Positions 52,803 through 62,672 are shown, counted from the stretch's first letter. The stretch is 64,000 nucleotides of DNA from Candidatus Saccharimonadota bacterium (GCA_905372275.1 CAJPON010000001.1:54189-118188), one strand, 5' to 3'. Numbers and translations: made by a program. The notes: generated by a model from the sequence alone, not told the origin.

Positions 52803-55800
52803 CTATTCGCGAGCTAGGTATTTATTTGATATCAAATCTTTCTCGAATTGTATCATTCCCTGGTAGCTTGCTTGGTAGCTGCTGATGTCTGGCAGCTCTA
52901 GCGTAGTGATACAACGCCAAACAGCGGCGATTAGGCGTTGAAAATCGGCTAGTTCGTCGCGACTAAAGCGGTCGTCAAGCTGGTAGATGTCGCCGCGGGA
53001 GTCTGGTTCGACAAACTGCAGTATGGCGCCGCCGAAATCGTATTTCGCGTAGTCGCGCGAGTTAGCGCAGAGCAGCTCGTAGAACATTAGCTGCTGGCGG
53101 TATTTGTGGAGCTTGATTTTTTCATAGTCTGATTTGCCAGTCCACGAAGTTGACGGCTTGCCAGTTTTGTAATCGGTGACGGTGATAGTCTGATTGTCGA
53201 TGTCGACTAGGTCGAGCGAACCGGTCAGGCGGGCTTGGCCGAGAACGACACCTTGCCCGGCAAAACTAAGCTCGGGTTTTTGCGACGTCGCGAAGGTGTC
53301 GTATTTGGCGGTGAGAAAGGCTTCGAGCGCCTCAATACCGCGCTTGCTATAGAGTGCTAAGTCATTATCGCTTAGTTCTTGTTGCTGCAGCAGACGGATG
53401 AACTCACCGGTAATGTCTTCGATTGGTTTACGAGTGCCGCTGGCCGCTAAATGGCTGTGCGCGTGCTGCAGAACGGTGTGAATCAGGGTGCCGTAGATGG
53501 CGTTGGCGCTTTTGGCCTGCGGGAAGCGCAACAAATTATTTAGCAAAAAGTTCTGCGGGCCACCGCGAGTGATGTCGATAAAGTTATTGAGGTGCGTGAT
53601 AGATAGCTTGTAATTTTCGAGCGTTGGCGCTAGCAGCTCTTTCATGGTGCGGTTGATCGGCGCAGTCAAGCGGTCGTGCCAGGCGATTTCGCTTTGCTCG
53701 GCGAGCGCGGCGGTGCTGCTTGGCTGGCGGTCAATTTCTTGCAAATTGGTGCCAGCCAGAAAACTAGCTTTGAGTGTGTCTTTGGCGGTGTCGTCGCTGC
53801 GGGCATAGCTCAGGTAAAGCTGGCGTTTGGCGCGGGTCATAGCTACGAAGTACAGGCGGATGCGTTCGTTGTAACTGTCGGCGTTGGGCGAGATAGCTAG
53901 GTTCTCGGGGTAATTGATTAAGCGGCTGCGGCTGCGCACACGTTCGCCCCACATCGAGTCGATTGAGTTGATGACGTAGACGGTGTCGAACTCTAGGCCT
54001 TTGGATTTGTGGGCGCTCATTAGGTTGATGGCATTTTGAGCAGTTTCGCTGGCACGCCGAATGCTAACGACAGGGATATTAAGTTGGCGGTAGGTGTCGA
54101 TTAGCATCAAGAAGTCGCTGGCTAGCAGCGTGCCGTCTGGCGCGCCCTCGCGCAATTTACTGCGCAAGGTTTGCAGCGCTTCCAAGGCAGTTAGGTAAGT
54201 ATCGGGTGAACTGCCAAGAATATCGCTGTTAAAATAATATTGGTAGAACGGCGAGATAAAGGCGTTGCGGTGCGATTTGGTCGGTTTGCGCACGGCGTCG
54301 TTATCATCATCGGTGTCGTCGTTGGCTGTGTAGTTTTGTGGTACGCCGATGAGCGTATCTAGGAAAGTTTCGAGCGGCTCGGTCAGGCTAGCCTTGGCGC
54401 GGTCGAGCAGCCACTTGGCTAGCGGCTGAAAAGTCGGCGACGTCAGCATCGCTTCAAGCCAGTTGGTGCGGTTGCGGTAGGCTTGCAAACTTAGCCGCCA
54501 GATAGCTTCGCTGTCAAAGCCGAACATTGGCTGAGCTATCAGCTCGGGCAGCAGGCTGTTGGCTTCGTCGTGCTCGCCTGCTGCAATATCGACGCAAACG
54601 CGCGTCATTAGCTCTAGCAGCTGGATGTGCTCGTCGTTGAGAACATTATCGCGGCGCTCGTAGTTAACGGCGATATTGGCGCGGTTCAGATACGGTAGCA
54701 GCGCAATCAAATCGCTGTGGCGCCGAGCAATGACGGCGATTTCTGATGGTTTTATACCTTTTGTGATATTTTCTTGGATTGATTCGGCGATCCAGGCGAA
54801 TTCCTCCTGGCGGCTTGGCAGCGCGGATAGTGTAACTTGGCTGTTAGTGTCGTTGGTGTGCGCCAGCAGATGCTTGTCGATATCCATAGATGTTTCTAGG
54901 CGTCCGCTAGCCTGAACGATAATTTCACGGGCGCGGTCGAGAATGGTTTGCGACGAGCGGTAGTTGTCGGTCAAAACGACGCTGGCGTGATTGGGATACC
55001 GCTTGCGAAAACGATGAATATTGCCGACATCGGCGCCTTGAAAGCTGTAGATTGCTTGATCATCGTCGCCTACCGCCATGATGTTTGGTGCATCGCCGTG
55101 TGGCGTGTCTGTCAGGTTGAAGAGAATACGCAGTTGCGCTAGGTTGGTGTCTTGAAACTCATCGACCATGATGTATTGATAGCGTTCTTGCAGATTGAAG
55201 CGTAGGTCTGGATACTGCTCAATCGCTTGCACGACATTGAGAATCATGTCGTCGTAGTCGAATAGCTCGGCTTGGCGCATTTCAGCGAGATAACGATCGT
55301 AGATTGGCGCGACAGCGCGTAATTTTGCGTGGCGTTTGCGGTCTTTGAAGACGAACTCGCCGCGAGCGTCCTTTTCGAGCCAGGTGTTGCGCCAAGCGGT
55401 GATCGGCGTTGTCTTGCCACTAGCGACTGCTTCGTCGAAAGCGCGCGCTAGGCTTAGTGCTAACGCGTCGGCTAGCGGTGCGATAGCTGGCGGCAGTTGC
55501 GGCGCTGGCAATTCGGCGATTTTGTTGGCAATTGGCGGTAGTAGAGCGATAGTGGTTTTGCTGATGCGATTAGCAAAAATAGCTGCGAGCTCTGGCTCAA
55601 CAGCGTCAAGCAGCTTTTCGTTGCTATCAATGATTTGCAGCAGCTCGCTGCTAGATAGGCCGGCCTGCTTTAACTCGCTGATTACTTGCGCTGTGTCGCG
55701 CAGATGCGTGAAATCGCCGTTCATTTTGCTGGCTAGCGGATTATTGTAATCGAGCTCCTCGAAAATATCAGTTAGAATCGAGTAAGTGGCCACTTCGTCG

Positions 55801-56144
55801 GCTGGCGAAAAATCAGCGCCGCGATAAAAATACTCGCTATGATGATTGATTATTTCGGTGCCGAAACTGTGAAAAGTTTGGATTGCTACTTTGTAAGCAT
55901 CGGTACCAATGATTGACGCTAGACGCGCCCGCATGGCGTTAGCGCCGCTATCGGTAAAAGTTAGGCAGAGGATATTTTCGGGCAGTGTGTCGGTGGCGCG
56001 CAAAATGTTAGCGGCGCGCATGCTGAGTAGCTCGGTTTTGCCAGTGCCTGGGCCGGCGACGACTAGCAGCGGCCCGTCAATGGTGTCGACGGCTTGTTTT
56101 TGAGCAGAATTAAGCTTATTGTAGCGAGTTTTGAACTTTTCCAT
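52803..56144 (-). CDS. UvrD/AddA-like helicase with C-terminal PD-(D/E)XK nuclease
   Basis: The 1113-aa protein has superfamily-1 helicase motifs: I GPGTGKTE (31-38), II DEFQDTN near 330, a QAIYSFQGA motif III near 355, and late IV-VI motifs including MSAHKSKGLEFDTVYV and YVAMTRAK-like RLYFVAMTRAK. From about residue 900 a RecB-family nuclease follows, with a TDYKTGKPS motif. It probably processes DNA ends in recombination. TACAAT ends 7 nt before the ATG, so it is probably leaderless. Confidence 0.9.
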   Translation of the reverse strand: MEKFKTRYNKLNSAQKQAVDTIDGPLLVVAGPGTGKTELLSMRAANILRATDTLPENILCLTFTDSGANAMRARLASIIGTDAYKVAIQTFHSFGTEIINHHSEYFYRGADFSPADEVATYSILTDIFEELDYNNPLASKMNGDFTHLRDTAQVISELKQAGLSSSELLQIIDSNEKLLDAVEPELAAIFANRISKTTIALLPPIANKIAELPAPQLPPAIAPLADALALSLARAFDEAVASGKTTPITAWRNTWLEKDARGEFVFKDRKRHAKLRAVAPIYDRYLAEMRQAELFDYDDMILNVVQAIEQYPDLRFNLQERYQYIMVDEFQDTNLAQLRILFNLTDTPHGDAPNIMAVGDDDQAIYSFQGADVGNIHRFRKRYPNHASVVLTDNYRSSQTILDRAREIIVQASGRLETSMDIDKHLLAHTNDTNSQVTLSALPSRQEEFAWIAESIQENITKGIKPSEIAVIARRHSDLIALLPYLNRANIAVNYERRDNVLNDEHIQLLELMTRVCVDIAAGEHDEANSLLPELIAQPMFGFDSEAIWRLSLQAYRNRTNWLEAMLTSPTFQPLAKWLLDRAKASLTEPLETFLDTLIGVPQNYTANDDTDDDNDAVRKPTKSHRNAFISPFYQYYFNSDILGSSPDTYLTALEALQTLRSKLREGAPDGTLLASDFLMLIDTYRQLNIPVVSIRRASETAQNAINLMSAHKSKGLEFDTVYVINSIDSMWGERVRSRSRLINYPENLAISPNADSYNERIRLYFVAMTRAKRQLYLSYARSDDTAKDTLKASFLAGTNLQEIDRQPSSTAALAEQSEIAWHDRLTAPINRTMKELLAPTLENYKLSITHLNNFIDITRGGPQNFLLNNLLRFPQAKSANAIYGTLIHTVLQHAHSHLAASGTRKPIEDITGEFIRLLQQQELSDNDLALYSKRGIEALEAFLTAKYDTFATSQKPELSFAGQGVVLGQARLTGSLDLVDIDNQTITVTDYKTGKPSTSWTGKSDYEKIKLHKYRQQLMFYELLCANSRDYAKYDFGGAILQFVEPDSRGDIYQLDDRFSRDELADFQRLIAAVWRCITTLELPDISSYQASYQGMIQFEKDLISNKYLARE

Positions 56145-56190
56145 CTATTTTATTGTAGCGCAAAAGCTCAGTAAATGCCCTAATGTTTTA

Positions 56191-56199
56191 TGGTATAAT
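56191..56199 (+). promoter_or_regulatory. extended -10 promoter of the 162-aa gene
   Basis: TGGTATAAT with TATAAT at 56194-56199, then 6 nt to a GTG start. No good -35 is seen. Confidence 0.7.
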
Positions 56200-56205
56200 T
56201 TGATT

Positions 56206-56694
56206 GTGAATAATGATTTCTTTGACGATGCTGCAATCGAGCAAATAGCCAAAGACCGCTTTGGTGTGTCCTTAGAGGTGAGCACGGTGGTGGCGCGGCG
56301 GATTGATTGCGGACAAGCTGCTTCGGCAACTTTTTTTCTCTCGGCCAAGAAGCAGTTATACTGCTACATCGAAGGCTCGTCGCAGCTGACGCTGGGCGAT
56401 ATTCGCAAGATGGCGGTGCGCATGGGTGTACGGCCCGAAATATTTTTTCCGCCGAAAGGCCAGCCGCAATATTTCGAGGAAATTGCGCGCGATATGTTCG
56501 TTAAGGTATATCCGGGCCGGCGCGATATCAGCCAGGACGATTTACGTTTCTATCGGACGCTGGTGCCGTATTGTCCGGCACTTTTCTTGGTTGAGGAAGT
56601 CAAAAACGGCACCATTTATTGCGCTGATCATGATGCAAGCTCTGGCTGGCGGCCAGCGGCGAAGTTTGTCTATCGGAGGCTTCGGACGAGCTAG
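56206..56694 (+). CDS. 162-aa hypothetical protein
   Basis: The GTG at 56206 is preferred to an ATG at 56131 because the promoter lies between them. The product has NNDFFDDAAIEQIAKDRFGVSLEVSTVV, a helix-turn-helix-like middle (LTLGDIRKMAVRMGVRPEIFFPP) and a compact C-terminus with a few Cys. It ends right before the P-type ATPase start and is probably cotranscribed. The middle suggests DNA binding; the family is unknown. Confidence 0.65.
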   Translation: MNNDFFDDAAIEQIAKDRFGVSLEVSTVVARRIDCGQAASATFFLSAKKQLYCYIEGSSQLTLGDIRKMAVRMGVRPEIFFPPKGQPQYFEEIARDMFVKVYPGRRDISQDDLRFYRTLVPYCPALFLVEEVKNGTIYCADHDASSGWRPAAKFVYRRLRTS

Positions 56695-59001
56695 ATGCGG
56701 GATTATTTAGATATTATTCGCCGTAATTTGATGTCGCCAATTGTCATTGCGATTTTTTTGCTGGCGCTAGCACTATTGTACGCTGGCGAGCGGCGCGATG
56801 CTTGGTTTATATCAGTAGTGATTGCTGTCAATACAATAATCGGTGTTGTTCAGGAAGTTCGCGCCAAGTATGCTCTCAAACAGCTGGAGTTAATGAGCGC
56901 GCCGCGAGCACGATTAGTCCGCGGCGATGAAGTTGCAGAAGTGATGTACGATGCCTTGCAGGTTGGAGACGAGATTCTGCTCGAGGCTGGCGATGAACTG
57001 CCAGCGGACGGCGTAGTTTTATCGGCGCGCGGATTAGAGGTCAACGAGAGCATGCTGACTGGCGAATCAGCCTCAATTGACAAGAAGAAACATGATGAAG
57101 TCTACGCGGCAACCACGGTGATAGCGGGTAGTGCGCGAGTGCGAGTAACGGCAGTCGGCGATGCCACCAAAGCGGGTGCAATCAGTGCTACACTTAAGCA
57201 GTATACGCCGCGCTTGACGCCGCTACAGCAAGCAATTCAGAACGCGATTACTTTCTTGACATATTGCGCAATCGTGTTGTCGCTTCTAGTTTTCGCGCGC
57301 TACCGTATTGCTGGCTTCGAGTCGGTGCGAATTCTCAAAACGATTATCACCAGTGCTATCACCATCGTGCCAGAGGGGTTACTGCTGGCTAGTTCGCTGC
57401 TGTTGGCGTTTGGCTCGCTAAAGTTGGCCCAGGCCAAGGTCCTGCCGCAGAAATTGTCGGCGATTGAAGCGATGGCGTTGCTTAATATATTATGTACTGA
57501 CAAAACGGGCACGCTGACTAGCGACGAGATTACTTTGGAGCGCGTCGAACCCTTTGGTAGTGGTAATGAGCCAGTCAAGCAGTTGGCGGCGATGGTAGCG
57601 CACGAGACTAGCGGCGGTAACGCTACTGGACAAGCGATTATCACGGCGCTTGATTTACCTTATGAATATACCGTAGATGATATATTAGCGTTTTCTTCGG
57701 CGCGTAAATTTGCTGGCGTTAGAGCGCGAGTCGATGGCCGAGTTCGGACGCTTAGCATGGGCGCGCCGGAATATGTGGCGCGGATGGCGCCGCTATCGAC
57801 GACTGAACAGCAACAGATTGAAAAGTGGGCTGACGATGGTTTGCGAGTGCTGCTGTTGGCGGAGTTTGATGATAATAATACACCATTGAAATCTTTGAAG
57901 ACAGGCAGCGGCCGGCCGTTGGCGGTAGTTTTGCTGCGTAATTTGCTGCGCGATGGCGTCGTCGATACGGTAGCGTTTTTGCAGCGCCAGGGCGTAAACA
58001 TTCGCGTTATCAGCGGTGATAATCCGCGGACGGTTCAGTATGTGGCGCGCGCTGCTGGAATTAACAATCCTGACACGGCAATTACTGGAGCCGAGCTGGC
58101 AGAGCTTGACGAGCCAGCATTTGCTACAGCTGCCGACCAGCATACGATTTTTGCGCGCGTTTTACCAGAACAAAAGGAACGTCTAATCGCCCACTTCTCG
58201 CAGCAAAACCATCAATTTACTGGCATGGTTGGCGATGGCGTCAATGACGCTCTAGCGCTCAAGAAAGCCGACCTTGGCGTAGCCATGTATGCCGGGGCGC
58301 CAGCTAGCCGGCGGGTAGCGGATATTATTTTGCTTAATAATTCGTTTAATTCATTGCCGCTGGGTATGCGTTTGGGGAATCAAATTATGCAAGCGATCGA
58401 GGTAATAGCGACGCTGTTCTTCCACAAAATTATTTACGGTTTGGTGCTGCTGGCGGTAACGCTGGTGCTGGGCGTGATACATCCGTATGCGCCGCGCCAC
58501 ATTACTTTTTTGAATATTTTCTTGGTGACAATGCCGACGATTATGTGGACTCTCTTCCCGCCGCGGTCGCATCATCGAATTAACCCGCACAATTTTTGGC
58601 GCGATACGCTGGGCGCGGTGACGCCAATTGCGCTGGTATCGGGTGCGGCGGTATCGATAACGTACTTGATGCTGCGCGCTATGCAGCCGCACGACCAGGA
58701 TACGGTATCGACGATGACGGTGCTAGTAGCAACGTTTTTTGGCGTATATTTGGTATTTTTGGTGGGGCCGATGTTGGGCGTGGTGCTGGATCGGCGTGCC
58801 AAGACAGCGCGAATGCTGTATATAGCGGCAGCACTGCTGGTAGCGTCGACTAGCTTTGCTGTACCGCTGTTACGCCGATTCTTTGACTTCACGATACCGA
58901 CTTTAGCAATGATTGGCCCAGTGGCTGGCGTGGTGGTAATTGCCGCCCTGTTGCAGTGGCATCTGGCCCGCCGTGCTGGTAAAATCTATCAGAATAGATA
59001 G
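56695..59001 (+). CDS. P-type cation-transporting ATPase, CtpE-like
   Basis: The 768-aa protein has ten or so membrane helices, the actuator TGES (MLTGESAS near 120), the phosphorylation DKTGTLTSDE near 267, GDGVNDALALKKADLGVAM near 513 and a long C-terminal membrane part. It moves a cation, probably Ca2+ or Mg2+, across the membrane. The start codon abuts the previous stop. Confidence 0.88.
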   Translation: MRDYLDIIRRNLMSPIVIAIFLLALALLYAGERRDAWFISVVIAVNTIIGVVQEVRAKYALKQLELMSAPRARLVRGDEVAEVMYDALQVGDEILLEAGDELPADGVVLSARGLEVNESMLTGESASIDKKKHDEVYAATTVIAGSARVRVTAVGDATKAGAISATLKQYTPRLTPLQQAIQNAITFLTYCAIVLSLLVFARYRIAGFESVRILKTIITSAITIVPEGLLLASSLLLAFGSLKLAQAKVLPQKLSAIEAMALLNILCTDKTGTLTSDEITLERVEPFGSGNEPVKQLAAMVAHETSGGNATGQAIITALDLPYEYTVDDILAFSSARKFAGVRARVDGRVRTLSMGAPEYVARMAPLSTTEQQQIEKWADDGLRVLLLAEFDDNNTPLKSLKTGSGRPLAVVLLRNLLRDGVVDTVAFLQRQGVNIRVISGDNPRTVQYVARAAGINNPDTAITGAELAELDEPAFATAADQHTIFARVLPEQKERLIAHFSQQNHQFTGMVGDGVNDALALKKADLGVAMYAGAPASRRVADIILLNNSFNSLPLGMRLGNQIMQAIEVIATLFFHKIIYGLVLLAVTLVLGVIHPYAPRHITFLNIFLVTMPTIMWTLFPPRSHHRINPHNFWRDTLGAVTPIALVSGAAVSITYLMLRAMQPHDQDTVSTMTVLVATFFGVYLVFLVGPMLGVVLDRRAKTARMLYIAAALLVASTSFAVPLLRRFFDFTIPTLAMIGPVAGVVVIAALLQWHLARRAGKIYQNR

Positions 59002-59081
59002 AAGTTAATAAATAAAAACGCTCTTGAAAGTTTTCTGTGTGTTATCACTTTTTCATGTCTCAATAATCAGTAGAATGCAAT

Positions 59082-59873
59082 CTAAAAATTATGTTCAGTA
59101 AAAACCATAGGATACTCACCTGGTTGACGGTCTAGTTTTGCTAATTCATAGCTTCGTATTGATGTTATAAGTGAGCTTGTTGCAATTGCACAATAGGCAA
59201 ACTCATCTTTATTACAATCAATATCAATCTTGTCTAGTAGGCGGCTAGTGGTGATGTAAGGCTTTGTGTTAATTGAATTTGCTCTATTGAGTAGTTCGTG
59301 AACATCCCAATAGATTGGTTCTCTGTGCTCACTCATCCATACAGACCCAACCCATGATTGTACTGATTCAATTGCAGCTTTTTCTATAGCGACATATTCA
59401 TCGGTGTCACATCCGCCGCCGAGTACTGCGAAAGGATAACTAGCTGTATTAGAAAGTATTGAATATGCTACCGTTTTTTCTGAGGAGCTAGACGGTGCTA
59501 AACCAATTGAAAAAGAAAAATCTCTAGGAGTATCAATACCGACATTTTCCAGAAGCTGTTTAGATTCTGAGGTAGTAAGTATATAAACAGGCTGTCTTCT
59601 ATATGTCCACCAAGACGCTAAAGACACCCTTTCAACTGCTTCTGTTATAGCATTTTCTTTAGCTTTTGTCTGTTCTATGTGAGCTGCGGAGGCTATAGCC
59701 GCTATCCCCATATCACGCAACTTAGACAGAGTTATGTTCTCATAGCGTTCCATTTCGGTGTGTAGTTGCATCTCTTCTAGATCTGTGCCCGTTGAGCAAG
59801 GACGAAACGTATCGCTCTCTGATAAACGAAGTGTTTTTATACCAGAAAAAGGTGTTTGAATAATATCGTACAT
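59082..59873 (-). CDS. YcaO-like protein, short form
   Basis: The 263-aa protein has KAKENAITEAVERVSLASWW (about residues 68-87), matching the ATP-binding ExxER element of YcaO enzymes, and later GGGCDTDEYVAIEKAAIESVQSWVGS (150-175), like the second conserved helix with its acidic residues. It is much shorter than typical YcaO proteins (about 400-600), so it may be minimal or degenerate. YcaO enzymes activate peptide backbone amides with ATP to make azolines or thioamides. It is separated from the upstream 175-aa gene by a very strong hairpin. Confidence 0.6.
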   Translation of the reverse strand: MYDIIQTPFSGIKTLRLSESDTFRPCSTGTDLEEMQLHTEMERYENITLSKLRDMGIAAIASAAHIEQTKAKENAITEAVERVSLASWWTYRRQPVYILTTSESKQLLENVGIDTPRDFSFSIGLAPSSSSEKTVAYSILSNTASYPFAVLGGGCDTDEYVAIEKAAIESVQSWVGSVWMSEHREPIYWDVHELLNRANSINTKPYITTSRLLDKIDIDCNKDEFAYCAIATSSLITSIRSYELAKLDRQPGEYPMVFTEHNF

Positions 59874-59882
59874 AGTTGAGTG

Positions 59883-59919
59883 GCGACCTCGGCGAGAAGA
59901 TATATCTCGCCGAGGTCGC
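59883..59919 (-). other. perfect 14-bp hairpin between the 175-aa and YcaO-like genes
   Basis: GCGACCTCGGCGAG pairs with CTCGCCGAGGTCGC over a 9-nt loop. No T-run follows, so it should act as a partial block or an RNA-stabilising structure, lowering expression of the downstream gene relative to the upstream one. The ATG of the YcaO-like gene lies only 10 bp beyond it. Confidence 0.8.
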
Positions 59920-59929
59920 GTTGGCCTTA

Positions 59930-60457
59930 CTAGGCCGTGATACCGACCGACGCAAAGGTTCGGGCGAACCCAGACTGCCAGGCGGTGGTCGCGTTGATAG
60001 CCAGCAGCGCCTTGGTGAAGCTCTCGGTCAGCGCCGAGTTACGCCACAGAGACTGCTGCAACGATCCCTTGACGCTCATGGCCATGAGCTCCATCTTGGC
60101 GATCTGCACCCTGTTCGTGGCGATAACCAGGAGCTCCTGCTGGTCCTTGAAGGAGACGCTCTTGTCAGAGATCATCGCCCACATGGAAGCCACACTGCCC
60201 AGATTGGTCATGGCCTCACCGAGCATGTTCTCCGAAGCCTCGAGCTTCTCGATAGCGTCGGAGACCTTGGAGACCTTGCCGGTCCCGCTCAGCACGGCCT
60301 TCTCGATTGCCACGTTGGCAGCGAAGAAGCTAGCCGATCCGCTGAACAGGGCGTGGCAGTAGCGCGCCAGCCTATCGGTGTAGGTAGCGAGGAGCTCCTT
60401 GGAGATCTCCTCGCGCTCGCCCTCCCTGAAGGGAGGAGGGCAGTTGATGCCACCCAT
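59930..60457 (-). CDS. 175-aa protein of unknown function, GC-rich, partner of YcaO-like gene
   Basis: The start at MGGINCPPPFREGEREE (60457) has AAAGGACA upstream. The product is helical and rich in Ala, Ser, Leu and Thr, with several SAL/TAW-like stretches and a single Cys near the start. GC content and codon choice differ sharply from the AT-richer neighbours, suggesting transfer. It has its own strong promoter and is followed by a 14-bp hairpin and the YcaO-like gene. A modification substrate is possible but unproven; I know no family for it. Confidence 0.65.
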   Translation of the reverse strand: MGGINCPPPFREGEREEISKELLATYTDRLARYCHALFSGSASFFAANVAIEKAVLSGTGKVSKVSDAIEKLEASENMLGEAMTNLGSVASMWAMISDKSVSFKDQQELLVIATNRVQIAKMELMAMSVKGSLQQSLWRNSALTESFTKALLAINATTAWQSGFARTFASVGITA

Positions 60458-60517
60458 GGTTTGTCCTTTCATGACGAAGACGGGTAGTCTTACAGAGGAA
60501 CTTCCCCTGTTGTTTAG

Positions 60518-60547
60518 ATATTAGCAAAAAAAAAGCGGTTCTGTCAA
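60518..60547 (-). promoter_or_regulatory. promoter of the 175-aa gene
   Basis: A consensus TTGACA (60542-60547), an 18-nt spacer holding a T-run, and TAATAT (60518-60523) with TGC just before it. An ACAGGGG/TCCTCTGT hairpin lies in the leader. Confidence 0.75.
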
Positions 60548-60553
60548 GGCTTT

Positions 60554-62161
60554 CTATATTTTAATTTTCTTTGTTATTCCAATGTTTTCAACAAAGTCTC
60601 GATCGTGAGATACTGCTACCACACCTCCTCTATATCGATTTAGCGCTAGCTCGAGCGCTTCAATTGTAGGAATGTCAAGATTGTTTGTTGGCTCATCAAG
60701 GATAATAAGGTCAGGTGAGCTTGTTGACATTGCTGCTAATAGAACTTTAGCTCGTTCGCCACCACTTAGATCAGCTGCTCTTGTCGAAGAGATTGTTCGT
60801 TTATCTAAACCAAAACGAATCAAAGTATTAATTGCATCATGCAATTCAAGCTCTGGCGATAAATGTCGTAGATTATCTAATGGCGAGCTGTTTTCGAGCG
60901 GCAAGGTTTGCGACTGATTCATGTAGATTGTTTTTACATTCTCATTCTTAATCACTTCTCCAGAACGATACGATAATGAGTTGTCCATGATTAAATTTAG
61001 CAGCGAGGACTTGCCTGAGCCATTTTCTCCCTGAATCAGTATCCTGTCGCTAGGACGTACATTAAAGGTGACAGGGCCGATTATTTTTTTTCCATCGTGT
61101 GAAATACTCAAGGAGCGTACAGAGACAAGACTGCATTTTTTGGAGGAAACTTCATCAAAAGTAAATTTAATAGCAATTTCGTCTTCCACTCTTTCTGGTT
61201 CATCTAACTGCTGCAAGCGAGACTCTGCGCCGCTGGATGCGCTAGCCAAGTTTGATGATGCTCGTTCCTTACGAAAATGCTCGTTTAATTTATCACCGTC
61301 AGATTTTTTGCGATTGGACCCAGCCGAGTTTGCGCGAATCTTGGCATCTCGTGCAACACGGCGCAACCGCTTTTTTTCTTTCTCGTATTGTTCGTAGCGG
61401 TTAATCATTGCCTGACGATCTTTGGCTCTTGCTTTAATATATTCGTCATAGCCAAGGTTATATTTATTTATGCCTTTGTTGCCAACTAGCTCTATGATTT
61501 GTTTTGTAGCGTTTCTTAAAAACCGCCGATCATGCGATACGATCAGAAATGAAACTGGTGAGTTGCTAATAAAGTCTTCGAGTAGGGCCACTCCGTTATC
61601 GTCAAGATTATTTGTTGGCTCGTCAAGTAAAATCAGATCATAGCGGGATGCAAAAATTGCCGCTAAAGCTATCCGAGTGCGTTGTCCGCCGGAAAACGTA
61701 TCGAGACGTCTTTCTGGATTAATGTCGCGCAAAGTAGCTCGTGACAAAGCTTTTTTGATTGTTGCATCAAAATTTGCAACCTCAAATTTCTCGTATTGCT
61801 CTAGAGCTTTATTATAATTTAACAGTGTATTCTCGCTAGTGTCTTGTGCTAGCCGTTCGCATTGAGCGGCAAACTCTTCTCTGGCTGATTTAACGCCGGT
61901 TACTTCTTCAATAAAGCTATAGACTGTTTTGTCAAGCCATTTGTTTAGGTTTTGCGGCAAAATTCCAATTTTCTCGCCACTCAAAATAACATTACCGAAG
62001 GTAGGCTTAAGATCTCCATTAATGATTTTTAGTAAAGTAGTTTTACCTACTCCATTTGGACCAACTAATCCAATTTTGTCGCCTGCGTTGATAGTAAAAC
62101 TCACATTACGGAATAACTCTCGGTTACCTGTTTCGTAAGATATTCTTTTAAGATCAACCAT
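60554..62161 (-). CDS. ABC-F family ATPase
   Basis: The start at MVDLKRISYETG (62161) lies 6 nt after a TATAAT; a longer frame to 62236 would include the promoter. The 535-aa protein has two ABC domains without membrane parts: Walker A GPNGVGKT (34-41) and GENGSGKS, and two LLDEPTNNLD/ILDEPTNNLD motifs. Between them is a charged linker (RRVARDAKIRANSAG). ABC-F proteins act on the ribosome, in translation regulation or antibiotic protection. Confidence 0.88.
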   Translation of the reverse strand: MVDLKRISYETGNRELFRNVSFTINAGDKIGLVGPNGVGKTTLLKIINGDLKPTFGNVILSGEKIGILPQNLNKWLDKTVYSFIEEVTGVKSAREEFAAQCERLAQDTSENTLLNYNKALEQYEKFEVANFDATIKKALSRATLRDINPERRLDTFSGGQRTRIALAAIFASRYDLILLDEPTNNLDDNGVALLEDFISNSPVSFLIVSHDRRFLRNATKQIIELVGNKGINKYNLGYDEYIKARAKDRQAMINRYEQYEKEKKRLRRVARDAKIRANSAGSNRKKSDGDKLNEHFRKERASSNLASASSGAESRLQQLDEPERVEDEIAIKFTFDEVSSKKCSLVSVRSLSISHDGKKIIGPVTFNVRPSDRILIQGENGSGKSSLLNLIMDNSLSYRSGEVIKNENVKTIYMNQSQTLPLENSSPLDNLRHLSPELELHDAINTLIRFGLDKRTISSTRAADLSGGERAKVLLAAMSTSSPDLIILDEPTNNLDIPTIEALELALNRYRGGVVAVSHDRDFVENIGITKKIKI

Positions 62162-62167
62162 ATACTC

Positions 62168-62197
62168 ATTATATAATGATTTCATCATCAGAGTTAA
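62168..62197 (-). promoter_or_regulatory. ABC-F gene promoter, leaderless
   Basis: TTAACT (62192-62197), an 18-nt spacer and TATAAT (62168-62173), then 6 nt to the ATG. Confidence 0.75.
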
Positions 62198-62221
62198 GAT
62201 CTGCGTATTATTACGTAATAT

Positions 62222-62254
62222 AAAACGAGCATCCATGATAAGGATGCTCGTTTT
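62222..62254 (-). terminator. terminator after rpsH
   Basis: AAAACGAGCATCC pairs perfectly over 13 bp with its complement across a 7-nt loop; the T-rich ends work on either strand. It ends the spc half-operon 17 bp after the rpsH stop. Confidence 0.85.
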
Positions 62255-62270
62255 ATATTTAGGGTTGTGG

Positions 62271-62672
62271 CTAGTAAACCTTCAGCAATACTTCGCCGCC
62301 AAGCTTATTCTTGACAGCTTCGGCGCCAGTCATGACGCCCTTGCTAGTGCTAACTAGGACGATGCCGCGGCCTTGCTTGACCTTCGGAATGTCGGCGCTA
62401 GAAACGTAGATGCGGCGGCCTGGTTTAGAGACGCGCGCTAGCTCGGTAAAAGCTGCGTTCTCGCCATTGTTATTGATGGTGATGACGAGCGTACCGCGCG
62501 GCTTGCCGTCCTCGAGCTTGACGTCGGCCAAGTAGTGATTCTTGACCAATTGCTCGGCGACGATTTTCTTGAGCTTGCTAGTAGGTACGCGCACTTCAGT
62601 TTTACCGACTAGTGCGGCATTGCGGATGCGGGTCAGGAGATCCGCGATTGGGTCAGTAGATTGTAAACTCAT
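62271..62672 (-). CDS. rpsH: 30S ribosomal protein S8
   Basis: The 133-aa protein begins SLQSTDPIADLLTRIRNA and ends VSTSKGVMTGAEAVKNKLGGEVLLKVY, the S8 pattern. It is the last gene of this half of the spc operon; rplF, normally next, is 20 kb away. Confidence 0.95.
   Translation of the reverse strand: MSLQSTDPIADLLTRIRNAALVGKTEVRVPTSKLKKIVAEQLVKNHYLADVKLEDGKPRGTLVITINNNGENAAFTELARVSKPGRRIYVSSADIPKVKQGRGIVLVSTSKGVMTGAEAVKNKLGGEVLLKVY

Noticed and set aside
59876..60487. 203-codon plus-strand frame
   Set aside because: It lies opposite the 175-aa gene; GC-rich DNA keeps the reverse frame open. Promoter and ribosome site support the minus strand.
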